Below, piece after piece: positions 1 through 9,056 of a stretch of 16,779 nucleotides of DNA; position 1 is the stretch's first letter; every line of letters starts with the position of its first letter. The DNA comes from Ekhidna sp. (GTDB lineage: Bacteria > Bacteroidota > Bacteroidia > Cytophagales > Cyclobacteriaceae): positions 1 to 16,779 of the forward strand of contig JAPPDO010000158.1 in assembly GCA_028821635.1 (NCBI GenBank), read 5' to 3'. The notes beneath the pieces are model-generated. The model searched no databases. It was not told the origin of the DNA and saw only the letters and a list, made by a program, of their open reading frames with translations. The position numbers were made by a program, and so were the translations under genes.

Positions 1-129
1 AATTCCTGACTGAAGTTCACTGATACGTATTTGATTAATATCAAAACCAATCACATTAAATTTCTTACTAAACTCGACGGCCAATGGAAGCCCTACATAG
101 CCCAACCCAATAATTGATATATTTTTCAT
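1..129 (-). CDS. Nucleotide-sugar dehydrogenase, N-terminal 43 codons only (cut by window edge)
   Basis: The gene starts with ATG at 129 and runs off the window at position 1. The visible residues begin MKNISIIGLGYVGLPLA and continue into a strand ending GFDIN. This is the Rossmann NAD-binding fold of the UDP-glucose/UDP-GlcNAc/UDP-ManNAc 6-dehydrogenase superfamily: GLGYVGLP is the dinucleotide loop and the Asp of GFDIN would hold the NAD ribose. The family oxidises C6 of a UDP-sugar to a uronic acid. The wording resembles the TviB/WbpA (UDP-HexNAc dehydrogenase) branch more than Ugd, but catalytic residues lie outside the window, so substrate is inferred weakly. It starts 4 bases after the stop of the chain-length gene, so it is probably in the same operon. 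If it were a UDP-glucose dehydrogenase it would feed the UDP-glucuronate epimerase and decarboxylase of this cluster. Confidence 0.85.
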   Translation of the reverse strand, partial: MKNISIIGLGYVGLPLAVEFSKKFNVIGFDINQIRISELQSGI

Positions 130-133
130 TAGG

Positions 134-1189
134 TTAAGTTCGATTTTTCACCACTACTACTACCACCGATGTCAGAAATCCCAAAAAGAATGATACGAGA
201 ATTATTATCTTCTTTTTAGGTTTGCTTTTATTAACGGGAACTTTAGCCGGTTCAAGAACAACAAAAACTGGTGTCTCTTTTTTTACCTCAATCTTTGCCT
301 GTTCTAATTGAATGGCAAGGCCTTTGTATACTTCAAAGGATATGTCTAAGTCATTTTTTAGGCGTTCGTACTCATTTTGAACGATTGAATTTGTGATGTT
401 TCGATTACGGTCACTGAACCTAGCTAGCTGTTTTTGCTTGATTTTATACTCTTTTTCAACCTCAATAAATCGTTCCTGTATGAATGAGAGATTAAACTTG
501 GCTTTTTCTATCTTATATTCGATGATATTTTTAGTCAAATTCTCCACCAAATGAGTAGTAATCATAGCAGCAGCAGTTGGATCTGGCAGTTCAGTTTCAA
601 TAGTAACGATACTTGTCTCGGGGTCTACCGAAACTGATAGTCTTTTAGCATAGTTTCTAATTAATCCCCATTTTTCATTAGAGTATCTCTTTATCTGAGA
701 GTTATCTCCTGGGATGGAATTTTTGTCTTTTTTAAAGATCTTCCCCGGAAGGCCAATGGTGTATTCTAATGTATAGTCAATTAGAGATGGTTTATGAAAT
801 TTAGTAAAATAATCATAGCTTGAAATAGCGGTATCTAATTTCTCAAAATAGACTGGCGTATTTATCAGTTTATCTAAGAAAGGTGTACTTCGGACAATCT
901 CCGGATATAAATTAGGGGTCAAATAATTGTTATCATCAAAATTCCCCCCCAAACCAAGTAGCCCTAATCTGCTCAAACCATTTAGGTTTAATGTTCTTGA
1001 TTCCTCACTTTGAGGGAATAACTTACAAGAGGATTTGTACTCTACCTTAGAAGTAAAGGCAATAGTTATTCCTAATATAAAAAATATGCTAGAGACCTTG
1101 GCAATAAAAAGTCGTTTTAGCCAGATACTTTTAAGTAGTTCAATTAGATCAACTTCATTCTCTTTTATTATTTCTTCCTTTTTTGCCAT
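134..1189 (-). CDS. Wzz/GumC-family polysaccharide chain-length determinant (co-polymerase), no kinase domain
   Basis: This 351-residue inner-membrane protein has the two-helix layout of polysaccharide co-polymerases. There is a short cytoplasmic start containing DLIELLKSIW, a first membrane helix at about 27-46, a long periplasmic region and a second membrane helix at about 327-346. The periplasmic region has a charged coiled-coil stretch at about 220-300. A Pro/Lys segment (EPAKVPVNKSKPKKK) just before helix 2 matches the family's proline-rich motif. Family members set chain length and couple polymerisation to outer-membrane export by Wza. The protein ends four residues after helix 2, so the Wzc-type tyrosine kinase domain is absent. 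It lies 155 bases downstream of the wza-like gene and 4 bases upstream of the nucleotide-sugar dehydrogenase. The family assignment is firm; the polymer is not known. Confidence 0.88.
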   Translation of the reverse strand: MAKKEEIIKENEVDLIELLKSIWLKRLFIAKVSSIFFILGITIAFTSKVEYKSSCKLFPQSEESRTLNLNGLSRLGLLGLGGNFDDNNYLTPNLYPEIVRSTPFLDKLINTPVYFEKLDTAISSYDYFTKFHKPSLIDYTLEYTIGLPGKIFKKDKNSIPGDNSQIKRYSNEKWGLIRNYAKRLSVSVDPETSIVTIETELPDPTAAAMITTHLVENLTKNIIEYKIEKAKFNLSFIQERFIEVEKEYKIKQKQLARFSDRNRNITNSIVQNEYERLKNDLDISFEVYKGLAIQLEQAKIEVKKETPVFVVLEPAKVPVNKSKPKKKIIILVSFFLGFLTSVVVVVVKNRT

Positions 1190-1261
1190 TAGTTGCTTAA
1201 CTTATTCATTGGAGAGAATAGGATAGCCAAAAAATGGAAATTGCTATACACCTTTAATATC

Positions 1262-1345
1262 CTATATTTTACCGGACAAAACTTCAAGTAATTCAAATAG
1301 GGTTCTCTCACCATTTTGATTAATACTCTTAGATTCATTATTCAT
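1262..1345 (-). CDS. Possible 27-residue ORF coupled to the wza stop; may be a Wzz N-terminal remnant
   Basis: The ATG at 1345-1343 overlaps the TAA stop of the wza-like gene (TAATG), a layout that permits translational re-initiation. The ORF runs 27 codons to a TAG at 1264-1262. The last half contains the stretch RTLFELLEVLSGK, which resembles the start of the real chain-length protein just downstream (VDLIELLKSIWLK). That sequence sits before the first membrane helix in Wzz proteins. It could be the truncated start of an older wzz copy, a tiny coupling peptide, or chance. No other support exists, so it is a tentative call. No convincing -7 element is visible in the rest of this 155-base gap. 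Confidence 0.25.
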   Translation of the reverse strand: MNNESKSINQNGERTLFELLEVLSGKI

Positions 1346-3861
1346 TACTCTTTGTATATCTCTACGAGTTGCGTTACAACAAAACTTAATGAAATAAGTC
1401 CGGATGTTATTCCTATTACTTCAGTAGGGGTCAGTCTCCTCCCCTCTCTTTTATAAGGGATTAAAATATTTGATCCCGGCTTTACGGGGGGGAAATCTTT
1501 AAAGAATAAAAAGTTTTTGGTTCTTTTAGCAGTGCCATTTGCATATACAATATATGACTTTCCTACTTTAGCTTTTGGTGAAAAGCCTCCGGCAGAAGAT
1601 ACATAACTTTTGAATGGGGACCCTTCATTAAATCTTACTGTATTTGGATATAGAACTTCTCCTTGTATACTTACCGTTTCTAGTTTTTGGGGAATAACAA
1701 GTAAATCTCCATCTTTTAAGGTCAAGTCAAATTTTGAATCAGGGATTTTCAGTATTTTTTGAAGCTCTATTCCTATTGTTAGTCTTTCTTCCAAATCTTC
1801 CAAATTATTTGTACCACTAATTGAATCTCTTTTTAAGAGTTTAAAAAATCGTTGTTCTTTAAACATTTGCGCATTAAACTGATCGTTTTCTGCTAATTCT
1901 TTTTGTTTAGTTTTGGCTTTGAAATATGCAGTTTTTCTTATTAAAGTAGCCCCCTCCGCATAACCGTATGATGTCAAACCACCTGCTCTTTGGATAAGAT
2001 TTGAAATCTTATCATCATTGGTTTTCAGAGCATAAAAACCCGGGAATTTGACTTCTCCCTCAATTTTAATGATTTTTTGCTTTTGAATATGTGAAACAGA
2101 CTTTATTAGGACTAAGTCAAAAGGCATCAACTGAACTGGTGACGATTGTTCATTTTGTGATGAGTCGCTATTTAAAGGAAAAGTAAAAATCTTAGACGAT
2201 TTGTTTGGATCATCATTTTTAAATACTCTTCTTGTTACTTCTACATTTTGAAAATTTGCATTCTCCTCTAGTCCGCCTGCAAGATTAATCAAATCTTCAA
2301 CGTTCATGCCGCTGATAAATGGGTAATCTCCAGGCTTTCGCACCCGGCCTTTAATGGTTATTGTCTGCTTCTCCTCCAGTTCAAAAATTGAGGTAAGTAG
2401 TATAAGATCCTCCGGACTTAACAAAATGTCTTGATTACCATCAACAACTTCTTTTGCATCAAATGTGAGATTTGTTAATCTTAAATCGCTGCCCTGCCTT
2501 ACAATGTTTCCTCTTTTTAGATAAGCATCTTCACGAAGACCTCCAGCTAAAGAAATGACTTTACTAAGAGATAAATCTTTAGTTAGCTCGTAAGTACCGG
2601 GGCGATTAACAGCCCCTTTAATCATCACTCTATTTGAATAAGTATCTAGCACAGGGGTCACGAATATTGAGTCTCCATTTTGGATTTGTTCTGAAGAAAA
2701 ATGAGCTAAACTTACAGTTTTCACCTCTCTTTCACTTTCTCCAACCCTGTTGATTATTATAGAATTTTTAAAAGCTTTCTCTGAAAAGCCGCCGGATATC
2801 GAAAAAAGGAAATCCACCGTCTCAGCCTCTTTCAATTCATAAATTGCAGGATTTTTTACATTTCCTGCTAATTTTACTCTGTTCAGATAAGGTTTTATGA
2901 GTACTATGTCTTGATCAAGTAACTGAGGGTTCTGAGAGTCTTCACCTAAAAGTAAGTACTTATAAATATCAAGAGTTGCTATTCTTTCTCCTTTTCTTAT
3001 TACTTGGATTTCTCGCATGGAGCCACTCTTATTCGGACCTCCTGCAAAGTAGAGTGCATTGAATGCAGTAGAAAATGATGAGATCGTGTAAGTCCCCGGC
3101 TGGGTAATCGCACCTACGACGTTTACTTTTATTGATCTGACTTGTCCAACGGAAACATCTATGAATGTATTAGGACTTCGACTTTCTAAACCTGAGTAGA
3201 TTGTGGAAAGTTTGTTAAGCAAGCGGACTTTAGCTTGTCTAATTGTAAGTCCTCCAAGGCTTACGGGTCCTATGCCACTGATTAAAACTTTACCATAGGG
3301 ACTAATGACTTGCTGGTAGGTAATTTCTGATGCTCCATAAACATCAATGATCACCTCATCCCCGGCTCCTAATATGTAGTTTTCCGGCGTAGCTACATTT
3401 AATGAAGGTTCGAATTCAATGTCGGCTCTACGAAAAATATCCATCCCGAAAATTTCCAGTTTCTTGTTTTGCAATGAATCTGAGGATGGCAGTAAAGAGA
3501 AGAGGGATGGAGGGTTATTCTCTTCGTTATCATTTTCTTCTATTTTTCTTAGACGAGAGAGCGGATCAGTAACATTATCTTTATCTCTTTTACCTCTCAA
3601 CTGAAGTTGTCTGATACGGGTCTTCAGTTTAGCTATCTGAGATTCGGGAACCCCCCTCTGCCTGGCTATGACTTCCAACTCATCCAAAGTGAAACCACTC
3701 TCCTCAACCCTATTTAAGAATTGTTGAATTTGTTTATCAGATAGCTTATCAATATTGATATTAGCTAGATCAGATACTGAAACATTATCCACATTTTGAG
3801 CACATAAAATTAAGCCAAATGTGAAGCTAGCCGCAGCGAGTAAATATCTCAACGTTCTCAA
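1345..3861 (-). CDS. wza: Wza-type outer-membrane polysaccharide export protein with multiple SLBB domains
   Basis: This 838-residue protein forms the outer-membrane exit channel for capsule or exopolysaccharide. A signal peptide occupies about residues 1-21 (hydrophobic core to about 19, then LCAQ). The Cys there is not preceded by a normal lipobox residue, so lipidation is uncertain. A charged linker covers about 40-130. The polysaccharide export domain lies at about 155-240 (YILGAGDEVIIDVYG). It is followed by six SLBB-like repeats, each with a G-x-V-x-x-P-G-x-Y pattern followed by an AGG or SGG turn, starting near residues 245, 330, 410, 500, 600 and 730. The C-terminus ends in a hydrophobic helix. 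E. coli Wza is much shorter, with two SLBB-type domains; long multi-SLBB forms are common in Bacteroidota. It sits 17 bases after cysQ and before the chain-length gene, its usual partner. Confidence 0.92.
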   Translation of the reverse strand: MRTLRYLLAAASFTFGLILCAQNVDNVSVSDLANINIDKLSDKQIQQFLNRVEESGFTLDELEVIARQRGVPESQIAKLKTRIRQLQLRGKRDKDNVTDPLSRLRKIEENDNEENNPPSLFSLLPSSDSLQNKKLEIFGMDIFRRADIEFEPSLNVATPENYILGAGDEVIIDVYGASEITYQQVISPYGKVLISGIGPVSLGGLTIRQAKVRLLNKLSTIYSGLESRSPNTFIDVSVGQVRSIKVNVVGAITQPGTYTISSFSTAFNALYFAGGPNKSGSMREIQVIRKGERIATLDIYKYLLLGEDSQNPQLLDQDIVLIKPYLNRVKLAGNVKNPAIYELKEAETVDFLFSISGGFSEKAFKNSIIINRVGESEREVKTVSLAHFSSEQIQNGDSIFVTPVLDTYSNRVMIKGAVNRPGTYELTKDLSLSKVISLAGGLREDAYLKRGNIVRQGSDLRLTNLTFDAKEVVDGNQDILLSPEDLILLTSIFELEEKQTITIKGRVRKPGDYPFISGMNVEDLINLAGGLEENANFQNVEVTRRVFKNDDPNKSSKIFTFPLNSDSSQNEQSSPVQLMPFDLVLIKSVSHIQKQKIIKIEGEVKFPGFYALKTNDDKISNLIQRAGGLTSYGYAEGATLIRKTAYFKAKTKQKELAENDQFNAQMFKEQRFFKLLKRDSISGTNNLEDLEERLTIGIELQKILKIPDSKFDLTLKDGDLLVIPQKLETVSIQGEVLYPNTVRFNEGSPFKSYVSSAGGFSPKAKVGKSYIVYANGTAKRTKNFLFFKDFPPVKPGSNILIPYKREGRRLTPTEVIGITSGLISLSFVVTQLVEIYKE

Positions 3862-3878
3862 AGAAGTGAATTTTTATT

Positions 3879-4649
3879 TTAAAATGGCAAAACTATGAAG
3901 TATGGATTTAATAAATCCTTCTTATTGTAAATCAGTGGGAGATTCTCATCTTTCAAGACAACGCTACCTCCTGCTTCATTGACTATTATGTGAGCGGCGG
4001 CTGTATCCCATTCCATTGTGGGGCCAAAACGCGGATAAAGATCAGCCTCACCGGAAGCCACTAACAGAAACTTCAGTGAGCTTCCTATAGATATGATTTT
4101 TGGTTGATTCAGCTTTTTTAAATACTCCTCTGTTTCAACGTTCATGTGGGACCTGGATGCAACTACTCTTAGTCCAGACATACTTAGCGATTTATTGGTT
4201 GTACTTAAAGTCCTTGATTCTCCCTTTTTTTCAATAAAAGCTCCTTCACCAATCATCGCCCAGTAAAGATCTTTTGAAGTAGGGAGATGAACAACTCCTA
4301 AAACCGATTGGTTACGATGAATTAATGCGATATTCACGGTGAACTCTCCATTTTTCTTTACAAATTCTTTCGTTCCGTCCAAAGGGTCAACTAACCAGAA
4401 ATATTCCCATTTTGATCTTTCTTCGTATGGTATTTCTTTCCCCTCTTCACTTAGAATCGGGACCTTTGTCTTCCGTAGAATAGAAACAATTTTTTGATGT
4501 GCCGCTGTATCCGCTTTTGTAAGCGGGGAATTGTCTGACTTCGCTTCAATAGAAAAATCGCCTGTCTCATAAATTTTAATGATTTCCTTGCCTGCGGCCA
4601 GACTTGCTTCCTTAGCAATAGATAACAATTCTTTCAAGTCTGTTTTCAT
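3879..4649 (-). CDS. cysQ: 3'(2'),5'-bisphosphate nucleotidase (PAP phosphatase)
   Basis: This 256-residue protein hydrolyses 3'-phosphoadenosine 5'-phosphate (PAP) to AMP, removing the inhibitory by-product of sulfotransferases and PAPS reductase. It belongs to the Mg/Li-sensitive inositol monophosphatase family. The first metal-binding motif is SEEG at about 67-70. The signature WLVDPLDGTKEF at 85-96 holds the two metal-ligand Asp residues and Thr. The second signature EWDTAAAHIIVNEAGG is at about 213-228. The length is normal for bacterial CysQ. The ATG overlaps the cysN stop by 4 bases (ATGA), so the two are translationally coupled and PAP removal is linked to PAPS synthesis. A general inositol monophosphatase is possible, but the DGTKEF form and the CysCDN neighbours favour CysQ. 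Confidence 0.93.
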   Translation of the reverse strand: MKTDLKELLSIAKEASLAAGKEIIKIYETGDFSIEAKSDNSPLTKADTAAHQKIVSILRKTKVPILSEEGKEIPYEERSKWEYFWLVDPLDGTKEFVKKNGEFTVNIALIHRNQSVLGVVHLPTSKDLYWAMIGEGAFIEKKGESRTLSTTNKSLSMSGLRVVASRSHMNVETEEYLKKLNQPKIISIGSSLKFLLVASGEADLYPRFGPTMEWDTAAAHIIVNEAGGSVVLKDENLPLIYNKKDLLNPYFIVLPF

Positions 4650-5908
4650 ATCACCATACCCGCAGCGATGGTTTCATTTGTTGCCTCATCTACTAAAATG
4701 ATGCTCCCCGTATTTCTATTCCTTCTGTAAGAATCAATAAGTAAAGGCTTAGTAGTGCGCAGGGAGGCCCGGCAAATGTCATTTGCACCAATGCTCTTCT
4801 CCTCTTCGTTTCTATGAAGTGTGCTGATATCAAGTTTGTATCGTATCTCTCTGATCATAGCTTTGGCTTCAAAAGTAGTATGTCTGATTGTATACTTTGC
4901 CCGTTGCATTGGGCCTTTATTGTTCAACCAGCAAAGCATTACTTCAATGTCCTGTTTAGAGTCCGGTTTATTATTTGTTCTCACAATCATATCTCCTCTG
5001 CTTACGTCAATATCATCCTCCAAACTAATCGTTACAGACATTGGGGCGAAAGCTTCCAGTACGGGGCCTTCAAATGTATCTATGGATTTAATTTTCGAGG
5101 CAAAGCCCGAAGGTAAGACGGTGACCTCATCACCCGGCTTAAAAACTCCGCCCGCAATCCTTCCGGCATATCCGCGATAGTCGTGGTATTCATCAGTCTT
5201 AGGGCGGATTACTGTCTGAACAGGAAAGCGACAGTCAATGTGATTTTGATCGCTGCCTATGTGAATATTTTCAAGCGTGTAAAGTAAGGTGGCTCCTTCG
5301 TGCCAAGGCATTTTATCACTCCTGTTCACTACATTATCTCCTTTCAGAGCACTTATTGGAATGAAACGAACATCCTTCACATCTAATTTAGAGGCGAAGT
5401 CTTCAAAATTGTTTTTAATCTTTTTGAACGCAATCTCATCATAACTCACAAGATCCATTTTATTAACACACACAACCAGATGAGGGATTTGAAGCAAAGA
5501 TGCTATAACAGAATGTCGGCAAGTTTGCTCAACGACACCATTTCTTGCGTCAATTAAAATTAATGCAAGGTTGGCGGTTGAGGCACCAGTCACCATATTT
5601 CGAGTGTATTGAATATGTCCTGGTGTATCGGCTATGATGAACTTTCGTTTTGGAGTCGCAAAGTATCTGTAGGCTACATCTATCGTAATTCCCTGTTCTC
5701 GCTCATCTTTTAAGCCATCCGTCAGCAAGGCTAAATCTACCTCCTCAGAACCTCTTCTTTCACTGGTTTCTTTTACCTGATCAAGTTGATCTTCAAAAAT
5801 TGACTTTGAATCATACAATAATCGACCAATTAATGTACTTTTACCGTCATCTACGCTTCCCGCTGTCGTAAAACGCAAAAGCTCCATATCTAAATATCCT
5901 CTCATCAT
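4646..5908 (-). CDS. cysN: Sulfate adenylyltransferase, GTPase subunit 1 (ATP sulfurylase large subunit)
   Basis: CysN is the regulatory GTPase of ATP sulfurylase. With CysD it makes adenosine 5'-phosphosulfate (APS) from ATP and sulfate, driven by GTP hydrolysis. G motifs of the elongation-factor type are intact: GSVDDGKS at 17-24 (P-loop), GITID at 73-77 (switch I), DTPGH at 94-98 and NKMD at 149-152. Beta-barrel domains follow to residue 420. No fused CysC kinase domain is present, in line with a separate cysC here. The start is ambiguous: ATG at 5908, or the internal ATG at 5887 giving MELLRF, which matches the usual family start and has AGGA nine bases upstream. The stop overlaps the cysQ start, and the gene begins 17 bases after cysD. 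Confidence 0.95.
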   Translation of the reverse strand: MMRGYLDMELLRFTTAGSVDDGKSTLIGRLLYDSKSIFEDQLDQVKETSERRGSEEVDLALLTDGLKDEREQGITIDVAYRYFATPKRKFIIADTPGHIQYTRNMVTGASTANLALILIDARNGVVEQTCRHSVIASLLQIPHLVVCVNKMDLVSYDEIAFKKIKNNFEDFASKLDVKDVRFIPISALKGDNVVNRSDKMPWHEGATLLYTLENIHIGSDQNHIDCRFPVQTVIRPKTDEYHDYRGYAGRIAGGVFKPGDEVTVLPSGFASKIKSIDTFEGPVLEAFAPMSVTISLEDDIDVSRGDMIVRTNNKPDSKQDIEVMLCWLNNKGPMQRAKYTIRHTTFEAKAMIREIRYKLDISTLHRNEEEKSIGANDICRASLRTTKPLLIDSYRRNRNTGSIILVDEATNETIAAGMVI

Positions 5909-5925
5909 TTTGTTATTTAAATTTT

Positions 5926-6828
5926 TTAAAAGTATCCTTCTTTTTTTCTGTCTTCCATAGCAGTTTCTGATCGCTTATCATCTGCTCGATTTCCACGTTC
6001 TGTATGCCTTGCGGATGCTACCTCTTCAACAATCTTTTCCAGTGTATCCGCTTTGGACTCTACTCCTCCGGTAATCGTAATATCGCCCAAAGTTCTAAAT
6101 CGTAATTTTTTAGTAACAACTTCCTCGTCGTCCATTTGGATGTATTGGGAAACGGGCAGCCAGGTATTATTTCTCCAAATCACATCTCGCTGATGCGCAA
6201 AGTAGAGCGACGGAATCTCCATCTTCTCTGTCAGTATATATTGCCAAACATCCATCTCTGTCCAATTGCTCAAAGGGAAAACTCTAAAATGCTCACCGAT
6301 CTGACACTTCCCATTAAAAATATTCCATAGTTCGGGGCGCTGATTTTTAGGGTCCCATTGACCAAACTCATCTCTATGTGAGAAAAATCGCTCTTTGGCA
6401 CGGGACTTCTCTTCATCTCTTCTGGCACCTCCCAGACAGGCATCAAATCCATTGTCTTCAATGGTATCAAGCAAGGTCACTGTTTGGATTGCATTTCTGC
6501 TTGCATTTTTACCTTTCTCTTCCGATGCTCGTCCTTCATCTATTGATTTTTGAACAGAACCAATAATTAATTTCGCCCCCATTTTTTTTACCAGATTGTC
6601 TCGAAATGCGATGGTCTCAGGAAAATTATGCCCTGTGTCAATATGTACGAGAGGAAATGGAAACTTAGCAGGATGGAATGCTTTTCTGGCAAGATGAACC
6701 ACACAGATGGAGTCCTTTCCCCCTGAGAAAAGAATAGCTGGCTTTTGAAACTGGGCCGCTACTTCTCTTAGTATGAAGATTGATTCAGCTTCGAGTTCTT
6801 TTAAATGGGTCAGATTGTACTTTGTCAT
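5926..6828 (-). CDS. cysD: Sulfate adenylyltransferase, catalytic subunit 2
   Basis: CysD carries the adenylyl-transfer site of the heterodimeric ATP sulfurylase. The 300-residue length is standard. The PP-loop ATP-binding motif SGGKDS is at 35-40, and [10 protein letters not shown] at 62-71 is the conserved nucleotide-site segment. Typical CysD blocks follow: [15 protein letters not shown], then an [12 protein letters not shown] segment. It overlaps the cysC stop by 4 bases (ATGA) and is followed 17 bases later by cysN, so CysC, CysD and CysN are probably made together from one mRNA. A PAPS reductase (CysH) is excluded by the CysD-specific blocks and by the adjacent CysN. Confidence 0.95.
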   Translation of the reverse strand: MTKYNLTHLKELEAESIFILREVAAQFQKPAILFSGGKDSICVVHLARKAFHPAKFPFPLVHIDTGHNFPETIAFRDNLVKKMGAKLIIGSVQKSIDEGRASEEKGKNASRNAIQTVTLLDTIEDNGFDACLGGARRDEEKSRAKERFFSHRDEFGQWDPKNQRPELWNIFNGKCQIGEHFRVFPLSNWTEMDVWQYILTEKMEIPSLYFAHQRDVIWRNNTWLPVSQYIQMDDEEVVTKKLRFRTLGDITITGGVESKADTLEKIVEEVASARHTERGNRADDKRSETAMEDRKKEGYF

Positions 6829-7427
6829 AATTTTATTTTCAATTTTATTTTGTCCTTTAATTCCTCAAGGCATTTCTCTAGTGAATTTATCGCAGTGTTT
6901 AGTCGAATTTCCGGTCTTTCGGGTTCTTCAAAAGGAGAGTCAATACCAGTGAAGTGCTTAATTTCACCCGACCTTGCTTTCTTATACAGCCCTTTTACAT
7001 CTCTTGCTTCGCATACCTCCAGCGGACAATCTACATAGATTTCGATGAAGTCATCTGTCCCAATCACTGCTTTTGCATTTGCCCTATCTTCCTTAAACGG
7101 TGAAATAAATGCGGTCAATACAACTACGCCGGCATCTATGAAAAGTTTGGAGGTCTCAGCAACTCTTCGGATATTTTCCTTTCTACCTTTATCGGAAAAG
7201 TCCAAATCGCTATTCAATCCCGTCCGAATATTGTCACCGTCAAGGATGTAGGTAGATATTCCATGATTATGAAGATAAGTCTCCAACCCATTAGCTAGTG
7301 TTGATTTGCCCGAACCGGACAGTCCGGTGAACCACAATACTTTGGATTTATGCCCCCCCCTCCTCTCTTTATCCTGTCTTCTAACATGATGATCATGGGG
7401 GATGATATTCTCTTTGTAATTTTTCAT
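6825..7427 (-). CDS. cysC: Adenylylsulfate (APS) kinase
   Basis: CysC phosphorylates APS on the 3' position to give PAPS, the universal sulfuryl donor. The 200-residue protein has the P-loop GLSGSGKST at 35-43, the substrate loop LDGDNIR at 62-68, the FISPFKEDR block at 108-115 with the Ser that forms a phospho-intermediate in the E. coli enzyme, and the KGLYKKA lid segment near 145. It is free-standing. It is the first gene of the sulfate-activation block and overlaps cysD by 4 bases. A 129-base gap separates it from the decarboxylase upstream. The gap holds no clear Bacteroidota promoter; the nearest element, AATCTTTG on the minus strand, misses the first base. APS kinase is not needed where APS is reduced directly, so its presence fits sulfation or PAPS-dependent assimilation. 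Confidence 0.95.
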   Translation of the reverse strand: MKNYKENIIPHDHHVRRQDKERRGGHKSKVLWFTGLSGSGKSTLANGLETYLHNHGISTYILDGDNIRTGLNSDLDFSDKGRKENIRRVAETSKLFIDAGVVVLTAFISPFKEDRANAKAVIGTDDFIEIYVDCPLEVCEARDVKGLYKKARSGEIKHFTGIDSPFEEPERPEIRLNTAINSLEKCLEELKDKIKLKIKL

Positions 7428-7556
7428 TCAGCAAAACTTACAATAATCTGACATACTTTTTTTCAAAGATTTCTGATCTTCATAATTCGAGAGTAAGCTA
7501 AAAGTTTTGTATTACATTCATGTCCCACACTAAAATATTTGATCGGAGTAAAATAT

Positions 7557-8501
7557 TTAGTCTGATACTTTCTTTTGGAAATATTCTAATGTCGGTTTCA
7601 AGCCTTCTACACGATTATATTTCGGTTTCCAGTCCAGTTCTTTTTTTGCTCGACTAATATCTGGTTTTCTTTGCTTCGGATCATCTTTAGGTAAGTCAAG
7701 ATAAACAATTTTTGACTTGCTTCCGGTTATTTTGATGATCTCTTCTCCAAATTCTTTTATCGTAATCTCTTCCGGATTTCCAATATTTACCGGATAAGGA
7801 TAATTACTTAATAAAAGCCTGTATACTCCGTCAATTAAATCATCTACGTACGTAAAAGATCGTGTCTGACTACCATCCCCAAAAACGGTTAAATCTTCGT
7901 TACGCAGTGCCTGAGAAATGAATGTCGGAAGTGCGCGTCCGTCGCATAGCCGCATACGTGGTCCGAATGTATTAAAAATTCTGGCAATGCGCGTTTCTAG
8001 TCCATGAAATCTATGATAAGCCATTGTCACGGCTTCCTGGAAACGCTTAGCCTCGTCGTACACCCCTCTTGGCCCAATCGGATTAACATTCCCCCAGTAG
8101 TCTTCCTGCTGAGGGTGTATTAATGGATCACCGTATATTTCAGAGGTAGAAGCTATTAGTATCCGTGCTCCTTTTGCCTTTGCCAGGCCCAAGCAATTCA
8201 AAGTGCCCCGAGAGCCTACCTTCATCGTTTGAATTGGCATTTTTAGATAATCTATTGGACTTGCCGGCGATGCGAAGTGCATGATGTATTTTAAATTACC
8301 TGTAATGTGTACGTAATTGGATACATCGTGGTGTAGGAGTTCAAAATCCGGTTGACTCATCAAATGCTTGATATTCTGAATTTCTCCTGTCAATAAATTA
8401 TCCATTGCAATAACCTGATAGCCCTCCGAAAGGAATCGATCGCATAAATGTGATCCTATGAATCCGGCACCTCCTGTTATTAATACTTTTTCTTTTGTCA
8501 T
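7557..8501 (-). CDS. uxs: UDP-glucuronate decarboxylase (UDP-xylose synthase)
   Basis: This 314-residue extended short-chain dehydrogenase/reductase converts UDP-glucuronate to UDP-xylose through an NAD-bound 4-keto intermediate. The NAD loop GGAGFIGSH is at 10-18 and TSEIYGDP at 119-126. YDEAK at 148-152 supplies the catalytic Tyr and Lys. The stretch [19 protein letters not shown] is the family's hallmark block and separates it from RmlB and GalE relatives. It lies 3 bases after the rmlC stop. It shares its substrate with the UDP-glucuronate 4-epimerase at 10958-11992, so the cluster branches UDP-glucuronate into xylose and galacturonate donors. Function is well supported by motifs. Confidence 0.92.
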   Translation of the reverse strand: MTKEKVLITGGAGFIGSHLCDRFLSEGYQVIAMDNLLTGEIQNIKHLMSQPDFELLHHDVSNYVHITGNLKYIMHFASPASPIDYLKMPIQTMKVGSRGTLNCLGLAKAKGARILIASTSEIYGDPLIHPQQEDYWGNVNPIGPRGVYDEAKRFQEAVTMAYHRFHGLETRIARIFNTFGPRMRLCDGRALPTFISQALRNEDLTVFGDGSQTRSFTYVDDLIDGVYRLLLSNYPYPVNIGNPEEITIKEFGEEIIKITGSKSKIVYLDLPKDDPKQRKPDISRAKKELDWKPKYNRVEGLKPTLEYFQKKVSD

Positions 8502-8504
8502 TTT

Positions 8505-9056
8505 TCAAAAATCCAGTTTAATATCTTTCAATGTTGCTAGTTGGCTGTCTTTCTCGGATAGAATGATTTTTCTGCTGTCAATACCCCAATCAATGTTAAT
8601 GTCTGCATCGCTATAAATTATTCCATAATCATGTGCGGGTGAGTAAAATTCGTCTACTAAATATATTAGTTTGGCAGTTTTGGAAAGACTCAGGAAGCCA
8701 TGGGCCATGCCTTTAGGAATGAAGAAGGATTTCTTATTTTCTTCGCTCAAACTCACTGCTTCGTACTGTTTATAGCTATCTGATCCCTTTCTCAGGTCGA
8801 CAGCAACATCAAGTACCTCTCCTTCAATACATGAAATTAATTTCGCTTGAGATTTAGGTGGGAGTTGAAAGTGTAAGCCTCTCAACACGCCATATCCGGA
8901 CTTTGACTGATTGAGCTGTTTTGGTTCGAAGGAAATCCCTGATAAATCCTCTAGTTTTTTCTTATTAAAGCCTTCAAAAAAATAACCTCTCGGATCTTCA
9001 AAAACACTGTTTTCGATAATGAAGCAATCTTTGAGTTTCGTTTGTATCAGTTTCAT
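8505..9056 (-). CDS. rmlC: dTDP-4-dehydrorhamnose 3,5-epimerase
   Basis: RmlC epimerises dTDP-4-keto-6-deoxyglucose at C3 and C5, the third step to dTDP-L-rhamnose. I place the start at ATG 9056, giving 183 residues. The reading frame is open upstream to 9257, but that part lies inside rmlA and is Gly/Ser/Arg-rich with no family match. The chosen ATG overlaps the rmlA stop by 4 bases, like neighbouring junctions. The cupin core is seen in RGYFFEGF (23-30), VLRGLHFQ (57-64, catalytic His62), the Lys at 72, PKGMAHGFL (114-122), Tyr138 and the catalytic Asp170 in LSEKD. Tyr138 together with His and Asp supports a true epimerase. A related 3- or 5-mono-epimerase of another dTDP-sugar path remains possible because rmlD is not visible. 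Confidence 0.92.
   Translation of the reverse strand: MKLIQTKLKDCFIIENSVFEDPRGYFFEGFNKKKLEDLSGISFEPKQLNQSKSGYGVLRGLHFQLPPKSQAKLISCIEGEVLDVAVDLRKGSDSYKQYEAVSLSEENKKSFFIPKGMAHGFLSLSKTAKLIYLVDEFYSPAHDYGIIYSDADINIDWGIDSRKIILSEKDSQLATLKDIKLDF

Noticed and set aside
4814..5180. Plus-strand ORFs of 100 and 119 codons
   Set aside because: Antisense shadows within the well-supported cysN gene.
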